Positions 43,837 through 56,479 of a DNA stretch of 64,000 bases are shown here, piece after piece. Position numbers and translations under genes: made by a program. Positions within the stretch are counted from its first letter, which is position 1. Each line of letters begins with the position of its first letter. Under the pieces are notes generated by a model, which was not told where the DNA came from, did not search any database, and saw nothing but the letters and a program-made list of their open reading frames with translations. Origin of the DNA: Chenopodium formosanum (taxonomy: Eukaryota; Streptophyta; Magnoliopsida; Caryophyllales; Amaranthaceae); contig CM044866.1 of assembly GCA_024500155.1 (NCBI GenBank), positions 36,199,501-36,263,500 of the forward strand, given 5' to 3'.

Positions 43837-46800
43837 ATGGTAATGCTTAAATCAATGCAAGAGAATTACCCCTTAATCGATTCCATCTTCCTCGAATTTT
43901 GCGGGTCTCGTGGCATTTTCACTGGTGATATTTTCTTCAATTTTCTCTCTCTTCAAAGTTATAAATTCATTGCTTAATTTGGTTTATTGCTACTAATATT
44001 ACTAATTGGGTGTATATATAACACTGAAATTTTCCAACTAAACAAAACCCTTTATTAATTTTACCTTTTTAATATCCTTAATTAGTTGGAATTCTCCAAT
44101 TTGCTGGGATTTTGTATTGCTATACATGTTCTGTGACACCCAGTTGGTTTCTTCAGTTGTTAATGGAATAATGGAGTTAGTAATGTGCCAGAAAAAACTG
44201 AAACTTCTGGGACCTGAGGTTTACGGTTTACCCGTTTCTGTATTAATGAAGCTCTGGAATATGTGGGGCTTGAGGTTTTCCAGTTTTTGAAACGTTTCTG
44301 TTTCCGAAACCCGAGTCGTTTCCGTGCTACATACTTACAGGCAGTTCATGTTAAAAGTGTATTGCTCTCCGTTTATTTTTTGTTGCAACGTTTTCATTTG
44401 TTTGGTCTATGCATAACTTCAACCATTTATAACATTATTTGGCAAATTAAGTAATACAAATAAATTGTAAAAGTTGATAACATAGTATGCATTGAGATGA
44501 TCTAATAGGAACCCATATGACCATTTTTTTTTCTTTGTAAACTATCAAAGATGGTCAAGTATGGTGTGTGAATAGCGAAAAAGTTGTGTTGCCATTGATA
44601 ATAAACGGGTTGAAAGTGTTGATTAGAATCAGCCGATGTAATAGTTGGAAATTATGTTGCATTACACCTTGTCAACACTTATAAAAATCTTAATTTTGTT
44701 ATTTGACAAATGCAACTTTCAATTTTTCTACAGTGGAAGATTTCCTAATTTATGATCTGAATTCTTTGATTTCCTTCACTGAAAAGAAACCAAATACAGA
44801 GAGATTGAAGAAGGTTTTGCTTCACCACATTAAAATAGCTTATATGCTTCAAACCAATGTGGGTTTTGTGCCTGTCTGTGATAGGATGTAATGTGGGTGT
44901 ATAGGGAATTGATCAAGTGCTTTCAATAGTTGATGGTCTTCATAGACCCTGGTTGAACGGTGTGGAGTTACTGAAAGATGCTCAGAAAAGTAAACAAACA
45001 TTCCTTGCTTATGAAGGGTAAGATTTGAGCCTGAACACTCCCTTGTTATTCATTGTTGAAGAGGATGTTGCTTATTGGGGAGTCCTATTATTGTGTGTTT
45101 GTAGGATTGATCCTTTTCTACATGGAGTGCTAAGAGAGGGGTTTGTAACAGAACTAGTTGGACCGTCGTCTTCAGGCAAAACACAGGTGAATCTTGCTAG
45201 CTTCCAATTTATTCTCAGTTGATTGTCTTGTTATTTTTTATACATTGCTAGGAGATATTTGGATGAGAGTACCTACTGTGAACATGTTGTAAACTTAACA
45301 TTGGATTTAAACTTACTGCTAATGTTTAGGTATGTCTCCAAGCTGCTGCAACTGTTGCGAAGGAATACGCAAGTGGTGTTGTATTCTTAGACTCAGGAAA
45401 TTCCTTTTCTGCACCACGAATTGCGCACCTTGTGAATCAGGCTTCGTTTTCTACTTCAAAGCAGGTTTCCTTCTTTTTTTTGTGTGCATTTTTTTGTTTT
45501 GGAAAGTTATCTTTTGCAGTTACATGGTTTTGTTTCAGTGTAAGGCTGTTTTTGTATATTATGTTTCCTTGGAATGGTTACTTTCTGCTGTTTAGAATGA
45601 GAAATAGGCAATGCCTATGATCTTGTAAAATGAAGGACTCCTTCCATCCTGATATTATTTTTTAATTTTCTTAATGCCAATCCGTATAAAATTGAGGATT
45701 TAACTATGATTTCACCAATATACCCGTTTTAATTATTGTGCCATTCACACCCTCTCTTCATGCAGCACTTGTATACTTGATTTAAGTAGATGTTTTTGGA
45801 TATCTGATCATAAGCCTACCATTCTCTTAGGAAATGCGGTTTTCAAGCATCTCACAACAGTACCTATTTGACAATACTTCGTATGAGGGAATACTGTAGT
45901 AAAATTTGATGGTCATTATATTTTTTTAGTCAGCATATTTGTGATATCGTTATCATTTGATACTAATTGCTAACATCTCAAACATTTATGATGTATCTAG
46001 CAGAAACACAGTGTATGACTGTTAGACAAATTTTAAGCTGATTTGCATCCTACATATGTTTTTATAGCATTGTTCTAGATATACTTGCTAACAGAGCTCA
46101 GATTCACTTTGTATTTGCTACCTTCTGGAATCAGTTGATTTTCTCCAACTTTCTTGTATGTACTTGGCTAATATCCTTGTGCTATTCCTCTGCATTAGGT
46201 ACCAGAGCTCTTGAATTTCTTACATGTATAACATGCATGTATCTTTAGTTTAAAGCAACATATTTTAAATAGGATTACATATATACAAATTGGAGCTGAA
46301 ATGTTATTGGTTAGTTTGCTTAGAATCTATCCACCTGAGAAAATTCATGATACTTATCAGTAAACTGAGTTAAGATAGAAGTATTAAAATCTGGTGGTTC
46401 ACCCTGCCATGTGTAATGTTTTCGCATGTTTCTCTTGAAAGACAGACTTTAAAGGGTGGAATCGCGTTGATCCAGAAAGTGAATGAGCTATAGGGAAAAT
46501 AGGCTGATAGAATGAGCAGATGAATTGGTTTGATTCTTTCAAGTCCAAAGTAACGGCATAGTTACCCCTTAAAGGAATTTGCTGCTAGAAGCACATTACC
46601 TGCTAAAATTGCAGCTTTCCCTCTATCTCTGTGTCAGGCCTGTCAGCTTTAGATTCATCTTCTTAATCTCGTCCAAATTTTCCAGGCTCAATGCTTGCCT
46701 TATACCTTTGATATTTTTGTTTCATCTGTCGGATAGACTGTCAGTATAGAAAAGTGTTATTTTTTCATATAAGACCTGAAAATCATTAGTCTTATTCTGG

Positions 46801-48846
46801 CTCAGTGTGGAAGCCTCTGATTTTGTGTTTCGCCAAGAGTGTCGAAGTACTTGACTGAATTCATTTTGCTCCTTTAATCAATGTTGTGGCCTCAGTGACA
46901 TCGCTGTTACATTTTGTAATTTGTACAGTCTTAGGCTACTTCTTATTATTAGCTTTGATGATGCCTTTTAGTTTGAACTTTTTGTTGCAATAGCTGTGAG
47001 TCTAAAGACTACCTTGCACTTATCTTGTTATATGATGATGTTGTAGGCCAATAATGAAGCTCTTCATATTGTTATGAAGAACATATGGTGTTACCCAGTA
47101 TTTGATATCTTTTCCTTGTTCAATGTACTGCATCAACTAGAGTTGAAATTAAAAAACGAGGTTTGTATTGTTAGTATTTTCTTGCAGCACACTGCATACG
47201 AACTATTTTCTGATGGATGATTTTAGATTTAATTTTGGCTTTTGTTAGATGTGTTCAGTGCGGTTGCTCATTGTGGACTCATTTTCATCTCTCATTATTC
47301 CTATTCTCGGAGGTGGTGGTCCATATGGTAAGTTTCTCTTGCGCAAATCAAGCTTCCAAATTTCTTTGCTTTTAATTTTGTTATGCTAGTTCATTCTTTA
47401 TGGTATGGTAATTTTTTAGCTCCTGTCTCTGAATTTGAAGTGGGTTTTGGGGAAACTTAGCCTTGAAATGGTTTGTTTTGAAAATAGGAAGACACCTAAA
47501 ATTTTTTAATTCAGTTGCTTCTCATATGGCCATATGTTCCGGACAAGATTAACACTTCCGCTGTAAAAAGAAATATGCTAAATTATATCTTACATTCTTA
47601 GTCTGTAATACAGGAGGCACTACTTCTTCCTCACTATATTTCTAGAAGTTAGGCATTTACGTGGCATTGGAATTTGTTATTTCCAACAGATATAAACACC
47701 ACACCAATGCAGTGGATATCTTTACTTACTCCTTGCAATAATACCTACTGTGGCTTTAGGCCAGTTTGTCTCGGTAACAGTAAACGTGAGGTTGAAGTTG
47801 CTTTATGTGGTTTATGACCAACTCTGTCATCAGACATCAATGGACTTAACCTAATTGATAGACGAGCAATTTCATGTGTTAAGAAGAATAATAAGAACCA
47901 CTTAATTGGAAGGAGCCTATGGGCTATGGTGTTTGTAAAACACTAAAACACAGCAAACCTCTCTTGTAAAGCTAAAAAAAAAAATCTGTGTTTTTTCATA
48001 GTGACATTATTATGAAATTATGTCTCTTATCCCGATCTTTCTCATCACCAGAATTTGTGATCTTATCCTTGTCTTTCTCATTACATACGCTTACCAGAGT
48101 TTTCTCTGTCTTTTTCGCAGTGATATTATTACCAGAATTTTGTGGTCCTGTCTCAGTCATTCTCATTATATACTCTTTTAATACAGTAGTTACTTATGAG
48201 GGTTTCTCATCAGATAGTTCATCAGTTGTATAATTGTCTATTTTTTGAAAGAGAATGAAAGAAATTTGCTGATGTAGGTCTCTAACATGGCTAATTTTTA
48301 TGTGGGACTACCTAATGCAAACATTTGGTACTTTCAATAGATAAATTACATGTTTGATGGATTTCAGGACATGCTCAAATGATTTCTGCTGGAAATTTGC
48401 TAAAGAAGATAGCCCACGAATACAGTATTTGCGTCCTGGTGAGTAGCACACTTGAATATGTGAAAACCTTGACATACTTGACCCGGGCATTAGAAAGATG
48501 TAATTTCATAGCAATTGTATCATCGCTTACTCAGATATATTTGATGGCATTTGCTTAGGTGACAAATCATATGGTAGCTGGAGAAGGTGGTTCAGCAAAG
48601 CCGGCTCTTGGAGAAAGTTGGAAAAGTGTCCCACATGTGAGGTTCCTCCTCTCTCGTGATCAAGAGACAAACACTTGTACCATCTCTGTTGTCAGACACC
48701 CATCCATGGTAGGTTTCTTTAAAACAATGTATAAACTTCGGGTTACAATCAAGGCCATTTGTTTGTAATTTTCATAATGTTGTTCCCTACTCCTCGTTTC
48801 TCAGGCTGCTGAGAATCAAGCGAAGTTCAAGTTTTGTGATTATTAA
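43837..48846 (+). CDS. RAD51D: DNA repair protein RAD51D, ten exons
   Basis: RAD51 paralogue of the BCDX2 complex; acts in homologous recombination in the nucleus and, in Arabidopsis, in defence-gene expression. Coding exons: 43837-43924, 44734-44813, 44905-45017, 45105-45186, 45330-45464, 47047-47160, 47249-47327, 48368-48438, 48559-48708, 48805-48846. All introns are GT-AG and phases join cleanly to 317 aa, close to the usual plant length. Walker A GPSSSGKT is at residues 113-120 and the Walker B stretch LLIVDS at 210-215; NHMVAGEGG follows in exon 9. The exon 2 donor is a weak GTTTTG. No lesion seen, so it appears functional. The gene is bounded by a solo LTR upstream and a 9.5-kb gypsy element 158 bp downstream. 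Confidence 0.94.
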
Positions 48847-49004
48847 GAAGAGCTCAGATAGTGTAATGTTTATATACAACTATTGTAATGGTAGCGTAAA
48901 ACTCTTCGATGTCAATTTATGATATTATCTCAAACTATTTGTAATAGAGATATGTGAAATGTTTTTGTATACAATGCAAATATGCTAATATCTGAATTCA
49001 GTAC

Positions 49005-49551
49005 TGTTAATGCCAAAAATCGTTTAGGCTGGGACGTCGACGGCTAGACAAATTATATTATAGATAAATGAATGCTAAAATAAACAAAGGCAAAACGATA
49101 TTTTGTTGACGCAGAAAACCCAATGAAGTGGGAAAAACTGCGGGTGGGAGAGATCCATCGATTATACTATGTGAATAATTAAGTGTTACAACGAGCAAGC
49201 TAATGACAATGAGTTCAGAGAATGATGCGTAAGAGAGATAGATTGGAATTTACAACTAAAGTACTCTCCTATTTATAAGATAAATACAGCGGATGGATTC
49301 TCCAAGATAGCCGTTGAACTTCAATGCTTATCCTTTCCGTGAGACTAGGGAATTAGCTGATGGACTCGTTCTTATGATCTTCTAGGTTTGACAACGGTAA
49401 AATTGAGTATCTTACTGTACAAGTTGGACCTTGGGCTTGCTGAACTGGTCAAAGGGTATCCAAGATTTTCAGGACGTCAGTTACCACTTCTGGACGACGC
49501 TTCTTTGTGACGCCTGTTCCTAAGACGCGTCATGAAAATTCTGCACTAACA
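49005..49551 (-). repeat. 3' LTR of the Tat element
   Basis: 547 bp, TG...CA. Lacks an 11-bp segment near its left end that the other LTR has. Minus-strand TATA box CTTATAAATAG at about 49269-49279. The minus-strand purine tract AATCAGGGGCAAAT (complement of 49552-49565) adjoins it. The LTR has at least six GACG/CGTC motifs. Confidence 0.9.
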
Positions 49552-49915
49552 ATTTGCCCCTGATTGTCGCTTTGGATTCCTCGAGATTCGAAGTGACAAT
49601 CTAAAAACAGCCAACTCAGCGCATTAACCCTGAATTTTCTGACCGTTACTTTTAACTTGTCCAATTTATTCAACTTCCCCATTTTCTTCAAACGAAATAA
49701 CTTCTCAACCACCCCTTATAAATGCTCTGGACTTAAGAAATTAACCTCTACAATTCATTTCAAAACACTTACAAACTTCAAATTGGGAGAATTCCGGAGC
49801 TTTTTTCCAAATTTTTCATGGGTGATCTTTAGCTACTTGCTTCTTTCCAGGTATTTCTCATACTCCAACTTCTTTTGAATTTCTTAATTTTCGTTTTTCT
49901 TTTCCCGCCTTTGAG
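49552..49915 (+). promoter_or_regulatory. Promoter of the antisense gene in the Tat element
   Basis: CCTTATAAATG at 49715-49725 is a good TATA box on the plus strand, about 190 bp upstream of the antisense gene's ATG and outside the LTR. A transcription start near 49755 would give a leader of about 160 nt. Function is inferred from position and motif. Confidence 0.5.
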
Positions 49916-51914
49916 ATGAGAGGGGGTAGCTCTAGATCTAGCTTTTCACTTAGAGTTCTTGACAAAACTAGGGAATTACCTGCTCAAATCATGGCGATGC
50001 ATGAAAATCCGGCGAGTTCAATTACTAAAGAAGAGCTTCCATCCTTTGCTTCCATGGCGGGCTTCCTTGAGAGTGCTCTCATGGTAATTCCATCCCGGGA
50101 AAAAGGTCCTGAAGACTGTCCTGATGGCCATGCACATTGTTTTCTATAAGTACCCTTTCAAATTGGGGTTCAATTTCAAATTTAATGCTTTGACGCGCTC
50201 TTTTATGGAAGTGCTTGATCTGAGCCTAAGGGAAGTGATGCCTTTAGTCTGGGGGGTTGCTCAAGTAATCGAAAAAGTCACTATAGACTGGACAATTCCC
50301 TTTGATCTCTCCGACTTGGCTAATGTTTACAAGATCCAGGTCGAAGCTTTTAACAGATGTACCCTTCATGTGCGACGTGGCCGTCTGCCCTGGTTGGAAA
50401 GTTGAATGCCAACGACCCTGGGTGGAAGGCGCGCTACATCTTTGTTGATAAAGAAACTCTAGGGGAAGACGCCAGTTGGATAAGGACAGGATGGTGTAGT
50501 GGAGGTATTTCCTGCTTTCTGTTTGTTATCTTATGGAGTTTGTTGCTGACACCTTTCTTATGTGCTTCTTTTTGCAGTGATTGACGTGAACGCGGTCGCT
50601 GCTGGAGAAAAAAGTGACGACAAGGTGAAGGCTTTCTTGAAGTATCCTTTGAAGGACAGGACTTTCCCTTGCACTGCTGCTGAAGACTCAGATCGGGGAG
50701 ACTCTGGTTCAGAAGAAGACGTGAGAATTCTGGACGATACTTTTGACATGGCTTCAGGTGTCGTCTCTTTTTCATACTCTTCGAATTTTTATCCTTTTAG
50801 GTATTCTGATACCTTAGTTTTCCTTAGATGCTGCTCATTCCTCTAAAACTAAAATCGGCTCCATGACTATGGACGAGATGGTAGAGAGAGCTAAGAAGAA
50901 GAGGAAACAGACGCCTTCTGTTTCCACTGTCCCTGTTGCTGACAGTGATCCTCTTGACGTCAAACCTATTGACTTCAAGGTTCCAGAGAAGAAGCCTGTT
51001 GAGAAGAAACTCGCAGAAAAGAAAATTTCCCAAGCTCGTTCTGCGTCTGCTGCCAAGGACAAACAAGTTAAGGAGGAAGAGTATGAAGTGAAGGTTCCTG
51101 CCAGTTTTTTGTCCGGGGAGCCTAACGATGCGTCCCTATGGCCCACTACTGAGAAGTTGTTCTTCCCTGGTTCTACAAAGCGTTTGAGTCAGTTTAAGCC
51201 TCTAGAGATAGTGGGGGAAGCCATCAACTTGCAGCTAAATGTAAGGACTTTGCCCCTTTTCCTTCTGTTTTTCTATTGACAATGCTGTGTATTTTGTGTT
51301 TTTCTCCTATTTTAATTTGCTGCTTCCTTTTGTAGGCCTTCCAAGATCCGTTGGCCATTAGAGGCCACTTTATTTTGAATGAGAAGGAGTTGCGCAACGC
51401 CAAGTCTGCACTGACTACTGCTAGAGGGCAAGCTCGTGCTAGTAATGAGGAGTTAGTGAAGGTTAGGCGTTCACTAGATGCTGCACAAAAGGTTCTTGAG
51501 GAGAAAAACACTGATATAGCAAATTTGAACAAAAGTGTTGAAGATTTAAACAAGAGTATTGCTGACCTGACCAAGAACGCGTCGGAGCTGGAGACGCAGT
51601 TGGTGGACGCTTAAGAGGACGCTAAAAATTTTAAGTGTTTTGAGCAGTTAACTGGTCGTGCCAAGGTGCTGAAGCGTTTCTTGGCTATTCTTTTGTCGAA
51701 GGAGGATGCCCAGAAAGAGGTGGACGTCTACCTTCGCTGCATAGGTATTGAAGCTGATATAGAGTCTGACACTGAAGGGGACGCTGAAGAGCGCAGGTCT
51801 ACAGCTGAGTCGATGCCAACTGATGCCAATGACGTGCCCAACGCCCCTGTCAATGTTGAAGGTTCAGCGATGAATCTGCTCAAAATGCCTGACTCCTTGT
51901 GTCATTTCTTTTGA
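49916..51914 (+). pseudogene. Antisense gene of Tat element, Transposase_28-like coiled-coil protein
   Basis: Runs opposite to gag-pol between integrase and the 3' LTR. Inferred exons: 49916-50502, 50578-about 50757, about 50828-51240, 51337-51914, with GT-AG introns of 70-100 bp. The first exon has the pattern of Pfam-type 'putative gypsy type transposon' proteins (KTVLMAMHIVFYKYPFKLG, LREVMPLVWGV). The third is Lys-rich and charged (DEMVERAKKKRKQ), and the fourth is a long coiled coil (KELRNAKSALTTARGQARA, then VEDLNKSIADLTKNASELE). The frame shifts near 50095 and shifts back near 50390, and TAA at 51612-51614 cuts the last exon, which stays open beyond it. Comparable antisense ORFs are known from Grande- and RIRE2-like elements; their role is unknown. 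Intron positions rest on splice motifs only. Confidence 0.65.
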
Positions 51915-52206
51915 TGTTTTGCTTAAATGTTGCCTTTTGAGGCTGTGAACTTGTGTTTCTGTTTTGGATGCGTTGTTTATGGCGGTTTGTATTTTGAACG
52001 GTTTGCACTTTTCATTTCCTGTTTCACTTTGTTAGTAGGAACTTGGCTATGATATTTATGCAAAGTAATTTTAACTTTTGTTTTTATTCATATGGTAAAG
52101 CCAAAATAGGCAAAATTACACTTTGAAAAATCTGCTAAGGTAAAAAGATGCTAGGTAAAAAGATGTCTAAGTCTTTACAAGCTTTCTTTTTCACTTAGGG
52201 ATTTCT

Positions 52207-52270
52207 GGTGTCAAGGCCACTTGTGAATTTGGCGTCAAGGCCTTTGTTGAATTTGGCGTCAAGGCCTCTG
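52207..52270. repeat. 24-bp tandem repeat in Tat spacer
   Basis: Two full copies (52207-52230, 52231-52254) and a partial third of a unit with GG(T/C)GTCAAGGCC and GAATTT, between the antisense gene and integrase. Confidence 0.75.
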
Positions 52271-52541
52271 TGTTTTCCCCTAATATCTGACAGTGACGCC
52301 AGTATCTAAGGGTTTTTGTGCGTTCGTCGTTGGACATTCTTTGCTATGTCAGGCGTTCTGCTGGAAAGATTCTTGTGTTGACGCCAAAGATATTTTGCAA
52401 AACAAGAGTTAGACTTGGCCATTTGCGTTTTTGCCAACGGCCCTCCGATGCCAAAGTCAGTACCCGTAGTAAAAAAATAAAACTCAAAAATAGCAACTTG
52501 AAAAACTTAGAAATTTTTTAATATGTGTACCTTGATAAGGA

Positions 52542-53666
52542 TTAAAAATGGTAAACCTTTAAGTGTGTTGCGTTCCAACTTCGTGGAACAATCTTACCAT
52601 CTTGGGACATAAGTTTATATGCCCCCTCACCTGCGACGTTGATGATTTAGTAAGGTCCCTCCCATGTTGGTCCAAGCTTACCATCTGTGGGGTTCTTGGT
52701 GTTTTGAAAAACTTTCCTTAATACCCAATCACTGATTCTGAAGACCTTTGCTTTAACTTTTTTGTTGAAGCACCTAGCTACTATTTGTTGTTGCGCTGCC
52801 ATCCTTATAAGTGCTGCTTCTCGCAATTCTTCGCTTGAATCTAGGTTGGTGACCATCTCTTCGTTGTTCTGCTCTGTAGTCATGAGGCCATATCTTGCTA
52901 TTAGGATGCGAACTTCTGATGGGAGTACTGCTTCACAGCCGTACATTAGGGAGAAAGGGATCTGTCCTGTTGACGTCCTTGGATTTGTCCTGTTCGGCCA
53001 TAGGACGGAAGGTAGTTCTTCTGCCCATTTTCCCTTGGCATCTTTCAATCTCTTCTTCAGCGACGCAATAATAGTTTTGTTGCTCGATTCTGCTTGCCCA
53101 TTTGGTTGTGGATATCTTGGAGTGGATGTACACAATTTGATGTTCCATCTATCGCAGAATCTTTTGGTCTTGTCGTTGATGAATTGCGACCCATTATCGC
53201 ATACAATTTCGGATGGGATACCGAACCTGCAAATAATGTTACGCCATATAAAAGATATAACTTCTTTGTCGCAAACCTGGGTAAATGAATCGGCTTCGAT
53301 CCATTTGGAGAAGTAGTCGGTCATGGCTAGCATGAAGACTTTTTGTCCTGGGGCTTGAGGTAGCTTGCCCACGATATCCATACCCCATTTCATGAATGGC
53401 CAAGGGCATAGTGTAGGATATAACATTTCTGGCGGTTGATGTGATAGCCCTGCATGACGCTGACAACTGTCGCACTTTGCAACGTACTCTTCTGCATCCT
53501 TTCTCAATGTTGGCCAAAAGTAGCCTATCCTCAGCAGCTTGGTTGCCAAGCCTCTTGCTCCAGCGTGGCTACTGCATTCTCCGTCATGATGTTCCTGTAA
53601 CGTTGTCCATCGTTCGTCGCCCACGAGACATCTTTGCAAAAGACCTGTTAAAGACACTTTAAACAA
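52542..53666 (-). pseudogene. Tat integrase
   Basis: The zinc-binding part (HHDGECSSH, GLATKLLRIGYFWPTL, CDSCQRH) is followed by the catalytic core with D (WGMDIVGKLP), D (VCDNGSQF) and E (GQAESSNK). A frame of 339 codons (52647-53666) is open to GPTWEGPY, where TAA interrupts it at 52644-52646; the usual C-terminal WNATHLK motif follows in the same frame and the true end is TAA at 52542-52544. Nearly complete. Its join to RNase H upstream is broken. Confidence 0.9.
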
Positions 53667-53789
53667 TACGTTGTGTAAAATGGTATATCATGACGCCTTA
53701 TACCTGACTTTCCTTGCCTCGAGGGGGTCGTCTGGAAGGATGTCGTCTTTCAAGTACGTTAAAATGGGCGTCGTCCAATTGTCTTCAGT

Positions 53790-54256
53790 TGCAATTTCCA
53801 TGACGCCAGGTGTTGATGTGACGTCGATTGATGGCGTCGTTAGGTTGACAAGAGGTATGCTGCTGAATGGTGATTTTCTGAGTGTTGAGCCAAGGTTGCC
53901 TAACGCGTCGGCTTGAGTGTTTTTGTCTCTGGGGATTTGTTTGATTGAGAATGGGTTGAATGTTTTGCAAGGTTATTTGCTTTTTCTAGGTATGCCATCA
54001 TTTTGGAATCTTTGGCGGCGAATTCTCCATTTAGCTAGCTGGCGATTAGTAACAAATCACTGAAGACGTTGAGTCCTATAGCTTTTAGATCGTGGGCTAC
54101 CCTCATTCCTATTATTAACGCCTCATACTCTGCTTCATTGTTCGTTGCCTTGAAGTCACAATTGATGGATTGCACTATCAACTCCCCTTATGGCGACTTT
54201 AGCACAACTCCTAATCCGGCGCCGCGTTGGTTGGATGACCCATCGCAGAACATCAT
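53790..54256 (-). pseudogene. Second, archaeal-type RNase H of Tat element
   Basis: Minus strand reads CDGSSNQRGAGLGVVLKSP, then a stop, then NNEAEYEALIIGMRVAHDL and VFSDLLLIAS followed by another stop. The D-G-S-S, E-A-E-Y-E and S-D blocks are those of archaeal-type RNase H that Tat-clade elements carry in addition to the usual domain. Two in-frame stops inactivate it. Confidence 0.75.
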
Positions 54257-55717
54257 CTAAATGGATTGTTGATTGACATTGTTGATGTCTCTCAGCTCTT
54301 TGTTCGCCAGAGTCTCTAATTCTGGGCTGAAGTCTGCCACAAAATCAGCGAGTGCTTGGGACTTGATCGCCGTCCTTGGCTGATAAGTGATGTTGTATGT
54401 GCTAAGTGATATGCTCCACTTTGCTAATCTACCTGTTAATTTTGGCCTACACAACACAAAATTTATTGGGAAGTTAGTCCTCACCACCACTGGGTGAGTT
54501 TCAAAATAATGGCGTAATTTTTTAACAGCTGTATATAAAGCAAGTATGAGTTTTTCGAGTGAGGAATACCTGGTCACTGCGTCAAGAAAAGACTTACTTA
54601 TGTAATACACGGGCAGTTGTTGCCCCTGATCTTCTCTTGCAAGGACGACGCTGATCGACACTGGGCTGACGACCAAGTTTAAGTCTAGTGTTTTTGTGTT
54701 GTTTAGGCTTTGACAATAGTGGTGGAGTCATCAAGTAGGCTTTCAGATCTTGCAAAGATTTTTCATGTTGCCCAGTCCATTCAAATCCCTTATTCTTTCT
54801 AAGGACGTCATAAAATAGGTGACACTTGTCTAATGACTTGGAAATAAAGCGGTTTAGTGCTGCGACGAGCTTTTGCATTTTTTTGACGTTCCTTGGGGAT
54901 TGAATGTTGATTATAGCTTTGATCTGGTCGGGGCTGTCCTCAATTCCTCGTTGCGTCACGATGTACCCTATAAATTTTCCTGCAGACACTCCAAAGGAAC
55001 ATTTAGTAGGGTTAAGTTTCATACCATATTGACGCAGGACGTCGAAGGATTGTTTGAGGTGTGCGATGTGATCTGTCGCCTTCTTCGATTTAATGAGCAT
55101 GTCGTCGATGTAGACTTCTATCGTGTCTCCCAGCAAGTTTTTGAACATTTTGTCACGAGCCGCTGATATGTTGCACATGCATTTTTTAGTCCAAAGGGCA
55201 TAACTTTATAACAATATATACCTTTATCTGTCATGAATGCGGTCTTTTCTTGGTTTTCCGGGTGCATCAATATTTGGTTGTATCCAGAATAAGCGTCCAT
55301 GAATGTTAGCAACTCATATCCTATTGTGGCGTCGACCATTGCATCTATATGGGGCAGAGGGAATGGATCTTTAATTTGGGGCATGCTTTATTGAGGTCGG
55401 TGAAGTCGATACACACTCTCCACTTGCCATTCTTTTTGCTGACCACGACGACGTTTGCCAACCATTCAGGGTACTTCACCTCTCTAATTTTTCCAAATTC
55501 TATCAACTTTTGCACTTCGTCATTGATAATCTGGTCGGTTTCTTTCTGGTGCAAACTTTCTTCGTTTCTGCTTTATTGGGCGATAGTCTGGATCGACGTT
55601 TAGCTTATGTGTGATGACGTCGGGACTTATACTTGTCATGTCTTTATATGTCCAAGTAAAACAATCTGCGTTAGCTTTAAGAAATGAAATGAGTTCTTCT
55701 CTTATACTTGGGTCCAA
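54257..55717 (-). pseudogene. Tat reverse transcriptase and first RNase H
   Basis: Four overlapping frames cover the domain: RPIKQKRRKFAPERN and CIDFTDLNKACPK, then FMDAYSGYNQI and MPFGLKNACATYQRLV, then YIDD in EVYIDDMLIKS (54594-55178), then RNase H (54257-54676: VYYISKSFLDAVTRYSSLEK, KLRHYFETHPV, ADFVADFS). Catalytic Asp positions are present but at least three frame changes separate the parts. Confidence 0.9.
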
Positions 55718-55822
55718 GAAGGCTCCAATTCGGACGATTTGCTCTGGTTTACTGGGATCCAGCGCTATTTCGTCAATAGATTGCTCATCAGGCTCGTCTG
55801 ACGCTGGTCCATGCTGTAATTG

Positions 55823-56311
55823 CTATGCCGTCCTTTTGGATGGCTTCAACGTTGAGCTATAACAGATTTTGGCTTCTTTTAACCCTCCTTTAATTTCTTG
55901 GACTCCCCACTTTGTTATGAACTTCAGACTTAAATGATATGTCGATGGGACTGCTTTCATTTTGTGGATCCATGGGCGTCCGATGATAGCGTTGTATGCT
56001 GATGGGAAATCCACTACGTTGAACTTGGTTTGGAGATTAATTCCACCTGCAAAAGTGGGTAAAACTATTTCGCCACTAGTGTTAAGTGCCTCACCATTGA
56101 AACCTACCAACACTATAGATCTTCTAACCACGTCCCTTGCATCTATGCCCATGTCTTCCAGAGTATCTTTGAAGAGGATGTTTGCCGAGCTTCCACCATC
56201 TACCAGGACCCTTCTGAGCAAGCAATTGCCTATGGTCAGGGAAATGACCAGCCCATCATGATTCTCTTCTTGATGCTCTCCAAGGTCACAGTCGTCGAAG
56301 GAGATCGTCAT
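55823..56311 (-). pseudogene. Tat protease region
   Basis: Contains VDGGSSANILF, the retropepsin active-site region with D-G-G rather than D-T/S-G, common in this clade, and YNAIIGRPWIH further on. The frame is open for 162 codons but not joined to gag or reverse transcriptase. Confidence 0.8.
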
Positions 56312-56479
56312 GGCTTCAAGGGCTTTGTCTTGGTTGGATCTGACGTCCTCAGGGATGACGTCTTCTGGTGCACTTCTCCTTTCTGCTTTTTTCGCTACAG
56401 AGTATGTTAGCCCACATATATCTGATCCACCAGAGATTACGTTGATTACCTTAGTGATAGTTGGCCCTTTTGGGGGCTG

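Noticed and set aside
52762..53316. 184-codon plus-strand frame in the Tat element
   Set aside because: Exact antisense shadow of the integrase domain on the minus strand.
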